From Candidatus Planktophila sp. (GTDB lineage Bacteria > Actinomycetota > Actinomycetes > Nanopelagicales > Nanopelagicaceae), in NCBI GenBank assembly GCA_030649935.1, contig JAUSFN010000017.1, positions 108,127-172,126 of the forward strand: a stretch of 64,000 bases of DNA. Reading direction: 5' to 3'. The translations under genes and the position numbers were made by a program. The notes beneath the pieces are model-generated. The model saw nothing but the letters and a program-made list of their open reading frames with translations, had not been told where the DNA came from and made no database searches. Below, piece by piece: positions 28,049-37,213 of the stretch (the first letter of the stretch is position 1; each line of letters opens with the position of its first letter).

Positions 28049-29061
28049 GCGAATTTAACTTTATGAAACGAATTGTTTCTTTCATGCTGATAGCTGCATT
28101 GGCAACTCAACTTCCGACTGCGACTGCTGCCCCTACTGTGGCCTCAGCACAACAAGAGGTGAACCGACTACGAACTCAAGCTGCTACAAAATTCGAGGCA
28201 GCAAATGAGGCAAAGATCAAGGTAGGAATGCTGCAGAAAGAGACGAGCATTTTGAAAGTCAAGGAGTTGATGGCTCGAAACGAACGCGATGAAGCTAGTA
28301 ATACTCTTGCGCGAATGGCGATTGATCAGTACAAGAGCGATGGCTTCAGCCAAGGATTTGGGCTCCTTTTTTCTCGTGATCCGAGCAAGTACCTTTCCGA
28401 TGCCTCAATATTGGAAATGGTCGGCAAAAAGTACTCCTCATCTATCCGTAAATTTGCCTCAGCCCAACAACGACTTGAGGCCAGCCAGCTAGTTGTGGGC
28501 GATAAAACCGCATTATTACAAGCACAACAAAAAAGACTTAATGCCGAGGTTTTGAGTGCAAGAGCGGCTTTGACTAAAGCAGAAAAAATTCTGACATCAA
28601 TGAAGAAAGAAGATCGGGCACGTTTAGCTCGAGCAGAAAAGGCTCGGGAGAAAAAGATTTTTACTTCATCTAAGAAATATGCAAAAAGCTATAAGGGAGA
28701 TAACACTCGGGGCTCGATAGCACTAAAATATGCGCTCCAGCAGATTGGCGATATCTACGTCTGGGCAGCCGCTGGTCCGACACGGTGGGATTGTTCAGGA
28801 TTAACACTTCGCTCATTCCAACAAGCCGGCGTTTCTCTTCCACACTCATCTCGCATCCAAATTAATTACGGGAAATCTGTTTCATATAAATCTTTAAAGC
28901 CTGGGGATCTGCTTTTCTTTGGAAAACCAATCAGTCATGTCTCCATCTATATGGGCGGAGGAAAAATGGTTCAAGCTCCCCGTCCAGGAAAGAAAGTTGA
29001 AGTCGTCCCATTCACTTTAAAATTTGGTTATAAACCATTTGTAGGAGCGCGAAGACTTTGA
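28045..29061 (+). CDS. NlpC/P60 peptidoglycan endopeptidase with coiled-coil N-domain
   Basis: A 338-residue exported protein: signal peptide (about 8-29), a coiled-coil domain (about 33-205), then an NlpC/P60 domain with catalytic Cys250 (RWDCSGLT), His298 (ISHVSIYMG) and a third polar residue in the following strand. The architecture matches actinobacterial RipA-type hydrolases, which cut the D-Glu/mDAP link during division and are autoinhibited by the coiled coil. The start is GTG 28045 overlapping the DUF305 stop, or ATG 28063. It is the first of a tandem pair. Confidence 0.9.
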   Translation: MSEFNFMKRIVSFMLIAALATQLPTATAAPTVASAQQEVNRLRTQAATKFEAANEAKIKVGMLQKETSILKVKELMARNERDEASNTLARMAIDQYKSDGFSQGFGLLFSRDPSKYLSDASILEMVGKKYSSSIRKFASAQQRLEASQLVVGDKTALLQAQQKRLNAEVLSARAALTKAEKILTSMKKEDRARLARAEKAREKKIFTSSKKYAKSYKGDNTRGSIALKYALQQIGDIYVWAAAGPTRWDCSGLTLRSFQQAGVSLPHSSRIQINYGKSVSYKSLKPGDLLFFGKPISHVSIYMGGGKMVQAPRPGKKVEVVPFTLKFGYKPFVGARRL

Positions 29062-30272
29062 AAAGGACTAAGTCGCTTTTTCCACTACTTCTTTCAATAT
29101 CATTAATGATTGGTTTAGTCACGCCTCAATTAGCAGGGGCGAGTAAACATAAACCAACTTTGAAGCAAATCGAAGCAGCGAAGCAGATCGAAGCAGCGAA
29201 GAGGAAAATTACTGAAGAGGCAACAAAACAATTAGTGAGAGAACAGCAGAGTTTAAAAAGGTTAGTTGCCCTCGCGTTGGTTGCAAAATGGAAGTACCTT
29301 TCTGCGAAAAATGAGCTTCTGGTAGCTACAAAGGAGTCAGCCCATGCCGCAAAGGTATATTCCAAGGCCTCTGTCTTGGTAAATAAAACTCATCGCCAGA
29401 TTGGAAAATTAGCTGTCAACGCCTATGTGGTAGGTAGTGGGTTCACAGATCTTGAGGCAATTCTTAGTGCAAGCGGACCCCAGGAAATGATGGACCGGAT
29501 TTCAACATTTGAAAACCTTGGGTCAGGAAACAAGACTGCGCTAAATAGGTTTAAGGCAGCCGAAGAAGTTGCACAACGGGCAAAAATTGCCGCCAATCTT
29601 GCGAAGGAAAAGCAGAGCTTGATAACTATAAAAGTTGCTTCGGCGAAAATGGAGGCTGATGCGGCCGAAGCTGAACAACAAAAAGAGGTTGACAAGCTTC
29701 AAGCGGTTCAAGATCAATTACAGAGAGACTTAGCTTCGGCTAAGAGAGTTAGAATCACATTAGAGCAGAAGCGCCAACTAGCAATCCTGGAAGAGGCAAG
29801 ATCGATCGAGGCTGGAAAAGTAAAGGGCCAAGCGAAGATTTGGAAAACTGGAGGACCAACTGGAAAAAGTACTTCCAGAACCACGGAGGCTCAGAGATTA
29901 AAAGCAGTAGAGTTTGCAAAAAAACAAGTTCTTGCAAAAAAGCCATATGTCTGGGGGGATGAAGGTCCGGACTCGTTCGATTGTTCAGGTTTGGTCTATG
30001 CGGCCTATAAATATGCAGGATTGGGTTGGCCAATTTGGGATCGACTTAACTCTGGTTTGTACTACACATATACAAAACAGATTCCGTTAAGCGAAATTCA
30101 ACCAGGCGATCTTATTTTCTACTCTTATAAGGGAACCATTAGCACAATTCACCACATGTCAATCTATGCCGGAAATGGAATGGTTTGGGAAGCGCGATCT
30201 ACTAGATCCGGTCTTCGTTATTCAGATATGTATAGCGTTGATGGCATGATGCCTTTTGCAGGTCGAGTTTAA
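29058..30272 (+). CDS. NlpC/P60 peptidoglycan endopeptidase with coiled-coil N-domain (second copy)
   Basis: A 404-residue exported protein: signal peptide (about 5-28), long Lys/Glu/Ala-rich coiled coil (about 33-260), and a C-terminal NlpC/P60 domain with Cys309 (SFDCSGLVYAAYKYAG) and His365/His366 (TIHHMSIYAG). The start TTG 29058 overlaps the previous stop (TTGA). An 18-bp tandem duplication at 29163-29198 repeats KQIEAA at the start of the coiled coil. With its neighbour it likely forms a cell-separation hydrolase pair. Confidence 0.9.
   Translation: MKRTKSLFPLLLSISLMIGLVTPQLAGASKHKPTLKQIEAAKQIEAAKRKITEEATKQLVREQQSLKRLVALALVAKWKYLSAKNELLVATKESAHAAKVYSKASVLVNKTHRQIGKLAVNAYVVGSGFTDLEAILSASGPQEMMDRISTFENLGSGNKTALNRFKAAEEVAQRAKIAANLAKEKQSLITIKVASAKMEADAAEAEQQKEVDKLQAVQDQLQRDLASAKRVRITLEQKRQLAILEEARSIEAGKVKGQAKIWKTGGPTGKSTSRTTEAQRLKAVEFAKKQVLAKKPYVWGDEGPDSFDCSGLVYAAYKYAGLGWPIWDRLNSGLYYTYTKQIPLSEIQPGDLIFYSYKGTISTIHHMSIYAGNGMVWEARSTRSGLRYSDMYSVDGMMPFAGRV
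29163..29198 (+). repeat. 18-bp tandem duplication in coiled-coil gene
   Basis: aagcaaatcgaagcagcg is followed by aagcagatcgaagcagcg (one mismatch). It duplicates six codons (KQIEAA) in frame near the start of the second NlpC/P60 protein. Confidence 0.85.
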
Positions 30273-30276
30273 CTCA

Positions 30277-31695
30277 CTAAATTTCGACGCCGATATATTT
30301 AGTTTGTAGGAACTCATGGATTCCATCAAAGCCGCCTTCACGGCCCAAGCCAGATTGTTTAACGCCACCAAATGGGGCTGCAGGATCTGAAATTACGCCT
30401 TTGTTTATGGCCACCATTCCGGACTCCATAGCCTCGGCGGTGCGTAATGCGCGGGTTAGGTCCTTAGAGAACACATAACTAATGAGACCGAAATCGGTGT
30501 CATTTGCCCATGCTATACCTTCTGCATCGGTGTCAAAGATTACAACTGGCGCAACTGGTCCAAAAATTTCATGGTTAAGAATTGGATTATCTTTTTCAAC
30601 TGTCAAAACCGTTGCAGGGTAAAAAGCGCCGTCGCCATCGGGCTTAGTTCCACCAACCTTTACTTTAGCGCCGGCGGCGATTGATTCATCTACAATCTCA
30701 GAGATTTTATTGCGCTCTTTCATTGAAACACTTGCACCAAGTGTTGTTGTTGCATCAATTCCGCGACCCATTACAAAGGCTGACATGGATTTAGTAAACT
30801 CGGAAATAAACCTGTCCGCAATCGCACGCTGAACATAAATTCGATTTGCTGACGTGCATGCCGCTCCTCCATTACGCATTTTAGCTAGAAGCAATTGCGG
30901 AATAGTTATCGCTAGATCGGCGTCATCATGAATAATCACTTGAGCATTTCCACCGAGCTCCATTGAGCAACGAATGACTTTGTCTGCCGCCTCTTTCAAA
31001 AGTACTCGGCCCACTTCAGTTGATCCAGTAAATGAAAGATTCTTAACACGCGAATCATGCAACATCTTTGAAATCGCCGGGCCTGTCTTTTCTGGAAGTA
31101 CCAAGTTCAAAACACCCTTTGGTAGGCCTGCCCGCTCCATAATGTCAACGATGTACATCGCTGTAAGGGGTGTTTCGGTCGCTGGCTTTAAAATCATCGT
31201 GCAGCCCGCTGCCACAGCCGGACCAATTTTGCGAGTGGCCATGCCCGCTGGGAAATTCCAGGGCGTAATGAGAATTGAGAGACCGATTGGTTGATGCGTT
31301 ACCAATATCCGTTTATCCCCAGATGGAGATTTGCGGAAATCGCCTGGGGTACGGACAGCTTCCTCGGCAAACCAACGGAAAAATTCAGCGGCATAAGCAG
31401 CTTCACCGCGAGCATCAGGCATTGCTTTACCGTTTTCGCGAGAGATTAGCGTCGCAATCGCTTCAATTTCACTGCTCATAATTTCAAATGCTTTACGAAG
31501 TATCTCTGAGCGATATCGAGGCGCGGTATTGGCCCACGTCACCGCCGCTGCATCAGCAGCCGCCACTGCCGCTTCACATTGGGCATCGCTAGCGAGTGAA
31601 ACTTGGGCAATAACTGATCCATCACTGGGGTCATGAACGGCGACTGTACCGACTCCATCAACCCATTGGCCATCGATATATAACTGTGTATGCAT
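30277..31695 (-). CDS. gabD: NAD(P)-dependent succinate-semialdehyde dehydrogenase (aldehyde dehydrogenase family)
   Basis: A 472-residue aldehyde dehydrogenase. TPWNFPAGMATRKIGPAVAAG (shown in part) is the cofactor entry region, MELGGNAQVI holds the general-base Glu, and GGAACTSANRIYVQ holds the catalytic Cys in the SSADH-like ANRIYVQ context. FGGVKQSGLGREGG is at the C terminus. The substrate is inferred from this similarity, so other short aldehydes are possible. The ATG follows a TATGCT box by 6 bases (leaderless). It is divergent from the permease gene. Confidence 0.85.
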   Translation of the reverse strand: MHTQLYIDGQWVDGVGTVAVHDPSDGSVIAQVSLASDAQCEAAVAAADAAAVTWANTAPRYRSEILRKAFEIMSSEIEAIATLISRENGKAMPDARGEAAYAAEFFRWFAEEAVRTPGDFRKSPSGDKRILVTHQPIGLSILITPWNFPAGMATRKIGPAVAAGCTMILKPATETPLTAMYIVDIMERAGLPKGVLNLVLPEKTGPAISKMLHDSRVKNLSFTGSTEVGRVLLKEAADKVIRCSMELGGNAQVIIHDDADLAITIPQLLLAKMRNGGAACTSANRIYVQRAIADRFISEFTKSMSAFVMGRGIDATTTLGASVSMKERNKISEIVDESIAAGAKVKVGGTKPDGDGAFYPATVLTVEKDNPILNHEIFGPVAPVVIFDTDAEGIAWANDTDFGLISYVFSKDLTRALRTAEAMESGMVAINKGVISDPAAPFGGVKQSGLGREGGFDGIHEFLQTKYIGVEI

Positions 31696-31701
31696 GGGGC
31701 G

Positions 31702-31707
31702 AGCATA
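31702..31707 (-). promoter_or_regulatory. -10 box for a leaderless aldehyde dehydrogenase
   Basis: On the minus strand TATGCT is followed by CGCCCC and then the ATG at 31695. There is no Shine-Dalgarno, so transcription likely starts at the A of ATG. Confidence 0.45.
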
Positions 31708-31798
31708 CGCTCAGCCTGCAAGAAGTTGAAGTCTGCGCGCTCTACGATAGGGTCATTGCAATTGTGTTGCGTTTTTCGCGACTAATTAAGGAGTGAGA

Positions 31799-34138
31799 GT
31801 GCCAAAAGCGTGGACCGATGGTGCGCCCACACCAGTTGTGCTGCAGGACCATGCACATCTGAAAGATACATTTGCATACAAAATAAAGCGAAAGCTCTTA
31901 GGTAATGCGCTAAATAGGCACACGCTTCTTCATCAGCGACTAAAAAAACGTTTCGCACTGGGAATCCTAGCCTCTGACTGTATTTCATCCTCAGCATATG
32001 GCTCTGAACAGATTCTTATCGCCTTATTGCCAGCATTTGGGTTAGCTGCGTTTGCAATCTTAATGCCGATGACGGCAGTCGTACTCGTCATCTTAACGAT
32101 TATTACGCTTTCTTACCGCAATGTAATAAATGTATATACCAAAACTGGCGGCGCTTACATTGTTGCTCGAGATAACTTTGGCCCAGTCGTTGCACAAATC
32201 GCGGCCGTTGCATTAATGCTTGATTACATTGTGACTGTTGCGATTCAATCTGCCGCAGGAGTAGCCGCAATTATTTCAACTTTTCCAGGGCTCAATTCAT
32301 GGAAAATTCCCATGATTTTATTAGTGATTGTACTTCTAACATATGGAAATCTCCGCGGTGTTAAAGAGGCAGGTAAAGCTTTTGCTTTTCCAACTTACTT
32401 CTTCATCGCATGCATGTTTATCGTTTTTTCTATGGGTCTTTACCGTCAATTTAATGGAACTCTCGACCAACTGGCAACAAACCTTCCAGGTGCCGTTGAA
32501 GTCGGCCAAGAGCAAGGTCTTCTAACTTTTGCTGCGATATTCATTTTGCTTCGTGCATTTGCTAATGGTGGTTCATCTCTGACTGGACTTGAAGCAATAT
32601 CTGATGGCGTTGCATTGTTCCAGCAGCCTGAACATGTTAACGCTCGCCGTACTTTATTTATAATGAGTGGACTGCTCGGAACATTAGTTCTCGGTGTTTC
32701 ATGGTTCGCTCACAAAATTTATGCGATGCCGTATGAATCAGGTACACCGACTGTTATTTCCCAAATTGCAAAGACAATCGTTGGCGACGGTATCTTTGGC
32801 TCTTTTATGTTTGTGATGGTTCAGCTCGCAACAATGTTAATTTTGTTTGCTGGCGCTAATACAACATATAGTGCCTTCCCGCTATTGTGTAACTTCGTTG
32901 CAACTGATGGATACTTGCCTCGACAGCTGACTAAGCGTGGCCACCGATTGGCATTTTCAAATGGAATTCTTCTCTTAGCTGGTGGTGGAATATTTTTAGT
33001 TCTCTTTACAGCAGGATCGGTTGAACACCTTGTAGCCTTCTACGCACTCGGTGTATTCACTGGCTTCTGTTTAGCTGGCTTTGGGATGACTCGCCATGCC
33101 TTGCGACACAAAGAAGGCGCTTGGAGATATAAAGTCTTTATTAATGCACTAGCCGGCTCAATTTCCTTAATCATTGTGATTATCTTTTCAGTTGTTAAAT
33201 TCACGGAGGGTGCTTGGTTGGTTTTGGTTATCGCACCAATTTTGGTTGTAACTTTCCTTCGCTTACGTAAGCAGTACGTTATCGAGCAAGAAGCACTCTC
33301 GGTTAAAGAGCATCAAAAGCGGGCAACTTCAATTACACGACATGATGTCTCTGTCTTTGTCGATAGCCTCGATATTGCCACAGTTGGTGCGATTCGATAT
33401 GCCCGAAGCCTTAATCCCCGTAACTTGGCCGCGGTTCACTTCGTAATTGATGATCGACGCGCAGAAGATATTCAAAAAGCCTGGGCCGCGTCCGAGGCGG
33501 TAAGTGATGTTGCCCTCGAATTAATCGACTGTCCGGATCGACGCCTGGCAAATTCAGCCCTTGATTACGCAATTCGTACAACCGAGCGCAGCGATGTTGA
33601 GTTGACTTTGCTATTACCTCGACGTGCCTACTCTGGATTCTTGGGCCGTTTATTACATGATCAGACCGCAGAACAAATTGCTGCACCGATATCTCAATTG
33701 CCTAGAGTCGTTGCAACTATCGTCCCCTTCGATGTCGACCGCATTACATCAATGTCCAACATTGAAATTCACCAATCTCATGAAGTAAAGCCAGAATCCT
33801 CGATTGTGATGAAGAACCCAATCAAAAAAACTGAATCCGAAAATAGTGAACCAATAAGCCACCACACTAAAAACGTTACCTTAATCAGTGAAATTCAATG
33901 GCGAAAGCGTGCCAAAGTTCAAGGTCAAGTAACATCAATAAAATCCGCACCACGAGGGGCAGCTCCAACATTACAAGTAGAGATCTGGGATGAAACGGGT
34001 GGGGTCTCACTCCATTTCTTGGGTCGACGAGATATTGCTGGCCTCGAAGTTGGATCCCAATTACGCGCCGAAGGAATGGTCGGGGAAGAAAATGGATCGA
34101 TGGTCATTCTTAATCCTTCGTACGAACTCCTTGTATAA
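31799..34138 (+). CDS. APC-family permease (KimA-like) with C-terminal OB-fold domain
   Basis: A 779-residue membrane transporter. The N-terminal part carries SDCISSSAYGSEQILIALL, the APC/KimA entry motif near residue 55, then about 12 membrane segments to about residue 490. A cytosolic region follows that resembles a USP/KimA-type regulatory domain, then (about 690-779) a separate beta-rich module (KVQGQVTSIKSA, VEIWDETGGVSLHFLGRR) typical of a nucleic-acid-type OB fold. GTG 31799 is preferred because AAGGAG lies 6 bases upstream. KimA homologues import potassium and are c-di-AMP controlled; amino-acid transport is the alternative. It overlaps tadA convergently by 29 bases. Confidence 0.75.
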   Translation: MPKAWTDGAPTPVVLQDHAHLKDTFAYKIKRKLLGNALNRHTLLHQRLKKRFALGILASDCISSSAYGSEQILIALLPAFGLAAFAILMPMTAVVLVILTIITLSYRNVINVYTKTGGAYIVARDNFGPVVAQIAAVALMLDYIVTVAIQSAAGVAAIISTFPGLNSWKIPMILLVIVLLTYGNLRGVKEAGKAFAFPTYFFIACMFIVFSMGLYRQFNGTLDQLATNLPGAVEVGQEQGLLTFAAIFILLRAFANGGSSLTGLEAISDGVALFQQPEHVNARRTLFIMSGLLGTLVLGVSWFAHKIYAMPYESGTPTVISQIAKTIVGDGIFGSFMFVMVQLATMLILFAGANTTYSAFPLLCNFVATDGYLPRQLTKRGHRLAFSNGILLLAGGGIFLVLFTAGSVEHLVAFYALGVFTGFCLAGFGMTRHALRHKEGAWRYKVFINALAGSISLIIVIIFSVVKFTEGAWLVLVIAPILVVTFLRLRKQYVIEQEALSVKEHQKRATSITRHDVSVFVDSLDIATVGAIRYARSLNPRNLAAVHFVIDDRRAEDIQKAWAASEAVSDVALELIDCPDRRLANSALDYAIRTTERSDVELTLLLPRRAYSGFLGRLLHDQTAEQIAAPISQLPRVVATIVPFDVDRITSMSNIEIHQSHEVKPESSIVMKNPIKKTESENSEPISHHTKNVTLISEIQWRKRAKVQGQVTSIKSAPRGAAPTLQVEIWDETGGVSLHFLGRRDIAGLEVGSQLRAEGMVGEENGSMVILNPSYELLV

Positions 34139-34568
34139 AATCTTTAAGAAGTACTGTGCATTCTTCCTCTAAAACACCAGCTCGGACTTCAACTTTAAAT
34201 ATTGAACGAGGATCTCGCAAAATATCCCAGACAGAGCCAACTGCACCTGCTTTTTCATCCCATGCCCCAAAGATGAGCGTGGAAATACGAGCTTGAGCGA
34301 TTGCTCCTGCACACATCGCGCAGGGTTCAAGCGTTACCACGAGAGTGTAATCGTCTAAGCGCCATGTCTTAGTTTTTACACTTGCTCGCCTCAGAGCAAC
34401 AATCTCAGCATGGGCTGTGGGGTCTCCATGAAGCTCACGTTCGTTATGGCCTATTGAAATAATTTCACCACTTTGATTGATGACCAATGCGCCGACAGGA
34501 ACATCTCCACTCACATGAGATCTGCGCGCCGCTTCAATTGCTACACGCATTAACTCCTCATCGTTCAC
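34110..34568 (-). CDS. tadA: tRNA(adenine34) deaminase / nucleoside deaminase
   Basis: A 152-residue zinc-dependent deaminase with the proton-shuttle motif HAEIVALR (His53, Glu55) and zinc ligands PCAMCAG (Cys83, Cys86). It probably makes inosine 34 in tRNA-Arg(ACG). The start is GTG 34568 overlapping the stop of the partner gene (GTGA). The 3' end overlaps the permease gene convergently. A guanine/cytosine deaminase is the alternative, but the neighbouring TadA-associated gene supports TadA. Confidence 0.9.
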   Translation of the reverse strand: MNDEELMRVAIEAARRSHVSGDVPVGALVINQSGEIISIGHNERELHGDPTAHAEIVALRRASVKTKTWRLDDYTLVVTLEPCAMCAGAIAQARISTLIFGAWDEKAGAVGSVWDILRDPRSIFKVEVRAGVLEEECTVLLKDFIQGVRTKD

Positions 34569-35116
34569 AGTTGCAAAAGTTCGGCAAACTGATCTCCAAA
34601 ACCCAACCGATTTGCTATAGCTTCAAGTTGTTCATCTGGAAAAAGTTCGGGATCATCGCAAAGAGCAGAAATTTCCATGCCATTCATTCCAAGATCTGAC
34701 AAAATTTCAATATGACCAATTGGATTTGCATCATCGTCATCTTCAGGCATTGGTAGATCGGCAATCTCTAATAACTCTTCGGCAACTGGGTAATCAAAAG
34801 CACATGATGAGTCACTTAAGAATAAAGAAATGTGCGATCCAAGAACTCGAATAATAATGAAAAATTCTTCGTCTATTGAAATCAACGCAATTGCTCCGCC
34901 ATTTGTCTGCTGTGATTTAAGACTTGTTATTATCTGTGCAATATCCGTAGGGTCAGGCAATATACCTAAGGTCCAGCGGCCGTCTTCATGCCAAGCCGCC
35001 ACTGCAATGTCCAATTCATTAGGCAAGCTACTCACTTTGGTCTGTGGCACGCCGGCTTCGTCTTGGACATCGAATTCTTCGATGTCATCTTCGAGGTCAT
35101 CGTCGAATTCTGGCAT
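34565..35116 (-). CDS. tRNA adenosine deaminase-associated protein
   Basis: A 183-residue acidic protein starting MPEFDDDLEDDIEEFDVQDE, with a later acidic patch LPMPEDDDDAN. It matches the actinobacterial family named for its fixed position just before tadA. No catalytic motif is present. The frame is open to 35209, but that would overlap the divergent upp gene, so ATG 35116 at MPEFDDD is chosen. Translation is coupled to tadA (GTGA). Confidence 0.85.
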   Translation of the reverse strand: MPEFDDDLEDDIEEFDVQDEAGVPQTKVSSLPNELDIAVAAWHEDGRWTLGILPDPTDIAQIITSLKSQQTNGGAIALISIDEEFFIIIRVLGSHISLFLSDSSCAFDYPVAEELLEIADLPMPEDDDDANPIGHIEILSDLGMNGMEISALCDDPELFPDEQLEAIANRLGFGDQFAELLQL

Positions 35117-35157
35117 GCGCTTATCGTTCCACTCATTGGAAAGGAATGAAACCCCTG

Positions 35158-35163
35158 TAAGGT
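35158..35163 (+). promoter_or_regulatory. -10 box for a leaderless upp
   Basis: TAAGGT ends 8 bases before the upp ATG (35171). It sits inside a perfect inverted repeat ACCCCT (35151-35156) / AGGGGT (35165-35170), which could be an operator. The AAGGGG next to the ATG is too close to serve as a Shine-Dalgarno. Confidence 0.45.
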
Positions 35164-35170
35164 AAGGGGT

Positions 35171-35809
35171 ATGAAGGTACATGTTGCAGATCACCCACTT
35201 ATCGCCCATAAATTAACGGTTTTACGCGACGAACGTACCGATTCGCCGACATTTCGCCGTCTAGTGGAAGAACTTGTAACTCTTCTTGCCTACGAAGCCA
35301 CTCGAGATGTTCGTACCCACGTCGTAGCGATAACAACACCAGTTACTAAAACAAATGGGTTGAAATTGGCCGAACCACGACCCGTTGTAGTTCCTATCTT
35401 ACGCGCAGGCCTTGGAATGCTTGAAGGTATGAGTAAATTAATTCCAACGGCTGAAGTTGGCTTTCTTGGAATGGTACGCGATGAAAAAACTCTTCTAGCC
35501 AGCACTTACGCCAACCGATTGCCAGATGATTTATCTGGTCGCCAGGTTTTTGTGTTAGATCCCATGCTTGCAACTGGCGGTACTTTGATCGCCGCATTTC
35601 ATTACTTAATTGATTTAGGTGCAAATGACATTACTGCAATTTGCATTCTCTCAGCACCCGAAGGAATTGCCGCTGTTGAAAAAGAATTTGCTTCAAGTGC
35701 GGTCCCAATCACAATCGTCACTGGCGCCCTAGATGAAAAGTTGAATGAACTCGGGTATATCGTTCCTGGGCTTGGTGATGCTGGCAATCGCTTATATGGT
35801 GTTGTGTAG
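35171..35809 (+). CDS. upp: Uracil phosphoribosyltransferase
   Basis: A 212-residue salvage enzyme making UMP from uracil and [24 protein letters not shown] opens the protein as in other Upp. [15 protein letters not shown] (about 74-88) and the PRPP loop [10 protein letters not shown] follow, with [11 protein letters not shown] at the C terminus as the uracil-binding end. The length is normal (about 208-212). The stop TAG is followed immediately by the ATG of the malic enzyme. Confidence 0.97.
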   Translation: MKVHVADHPLIAHKLTVLRDERTDSPTFRRLVEELVTLLAYEATRDVRTHVVAITTPVTKTNGLKLAEPRPVVVPILRAGLGMLEGMSKLIPTAEVGFLGMVRDEKTLLASTYANRLPDDLSGRQVFVLDPMLATGGTLIAAFHYLIDLGANDITAICILSAPEGIAAVEKEFASSAVPITIVTGALDEKLNELGYIVPGLGDAGNRLYGVV

Positions 35810-37189
35810 ATGGCTTCGACATCTCCTGGCTACGGAATCACAATCCGTGTTGAAGGCCCACCTTCATCACAGCCCGTCGCTCTAGCAACAACGATTATTT
35901 CAGGTGCGGGTGCAACAATTACTGCCCTTGATGTAGTGGAGTCACATTTAGAAAAAGTTGTTCTGGATATTACGTGCGATACCACAGACTTAGCACATGC
36001 CGAGGAAATTACGCTCGCTCTCTCTAAAAACTCAGGTCTGACAGTTCGCAAAGTGAGTGACCGAACTTTTTTATTACACTTGGGTGGAAAGATTGAGGTC
36101 GCCTCTAAAGTTCCGCTCAAAACACGTGATGATTTATCGCGCGCCTACACCCCAGGTGTCGCAAGGATTTGCCAAGCAATTGTCGATGATCCGGCCGATG
36201 CTAGGCGTCTAACTATTAAGCGCAATACCGTTGCCGTCGTAACCGATGGTTCGGCGGTTTTAGGCCTTGGAAACATTGGCCCAGCGGCCGCGCTTCCAGT
36301 CATGGAAGGCAAGGCTGCACTGTTCAAGCGCTTTGCCGATGTTGATGCCTGGCCGGTTTGTCTTGATACTCAAGATGTAGATGAAATTGTTCGTACAGTT
36401 CAGTTAATTGCTCCCGTATATGGTGGAATTAATTTAGAAGACATTTCAGCTCCTCGCTGCTTTGAAATCGAGCGTCGATTAAGAGAGCTTTTAGATATCC
36501 CAGTTTTTCATGATGATCAACACGGTACTGCAATTGTCGTTTCGGCGGCATTAAGGAATGCCTTAAGGCTCGTCAATAAAGAGCTGAAAGATGTCAAAAT
36601 TGTGATGAGTGGCGCTGGCGCTGCTGGAACCGCAATTGCGCGGTTGTTAGTTTTACGCGGGGCATCACAAATTGTTGGTTTTGACAAAGATGGGGTAATT
36701 TCAAAATCTTTGCTTCGCTCTGATGATGAGATGCGTAATTGGTTTATCGATAATAGCAATCCAGGGAATTATACCGGGGACATATCGGGTGCGATGAATG
36801 GTGCGGATGTATTTATAGGAGTAAGTGCGCCAAATGTTTTGATAGAGCAGGATGTTGCATCAATGGCACCGAATTCAATTATTTTCGCCTTAGCCAATCC
36901 AGATCCCGAAATTGATCCAGTGATTGCACGCAAATATGCGACAGTTGTTGCAACCGGCCGCAGTGATCAACCAAATCAAATAAATAACGTGCTGGCATTC
37001 CCCGGTATTTTTCGTGGTTTATTAGATGCAAATGCACACAAAATAACCGATAAGTTATTAGTTGCAGCAGCTGAGGCAATTGCAGATTGTGTATCTCCTG
37101 AACAACTTAATGCTTCATTTATTGTTCCTAGTGTTTTTGATCCCAATGTAACTAAAGCTGTCGCTGCGGCGGTGAAAAGGTCAGTGTGA
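35810..37189 (+). CDS. NAD-dependent malic enzyme with N-terminal ACT domain
   Basis: A 459-residue enzyme decarboxylating malate to pyruvate. Residues 7-90 look like an ACT regulatory domain (ITIRVEGPP, ITALDVVESH). The catalytic part has AYTPGVARICQAI, the metal site FHDDQHGTAI, and the Rossmann loop MSGAGAAGTAIARLL. ALANPDPEI and GRSDQPNQINNVLAFPGIFRG (shown in part) complete the family pattern. The ACT extension is common in actinobacterial enzymes and suggests amino-acid or other ligand control. It abuts upp with no gap. Confidence 0.93.
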   Translation: MASTSPGYGITIRVEGPPSSQPVALATTIISGAGATITALDVVESHLEKVVLDITCDTTDLAHAEEITLALSKNSGLTVRKVSDRTFLLHLGGKIEVASKVPLKTRDDLSRAYTPGVARICQAIVDDPADARRLTIKRNTVAVVTDGSAVLGLGNIGPAAALPVMEGKAALFKRFADVDAWPVCLDTQDVDEIVRTVQLIAPVYGGINLEDISAPRCFEIERRLRELLDIPVFHDDQHGTAIVVSAALRNALRLVNKELKDVKIVMSGAGAAGTAIARLLVLRGASQIVGFDKDGVISKSLLRSDDEMRNWFIDNSNPGNYTGDISGAMNGADVFIGVSAPNVLIEQDVASMAPNSIIFALANPDPEIDPVIARKYATVVATGRSDQPNQINNVLAFPGIFRGLLDANAHKITDKLLVAAAEAIADCVSPEQLNASFIVPSVFDPNVTKAVAAAVKRSV

Positions 37190-37213
37190 TCGAACTTGCT
37201 GCGTTTTTCTTTA

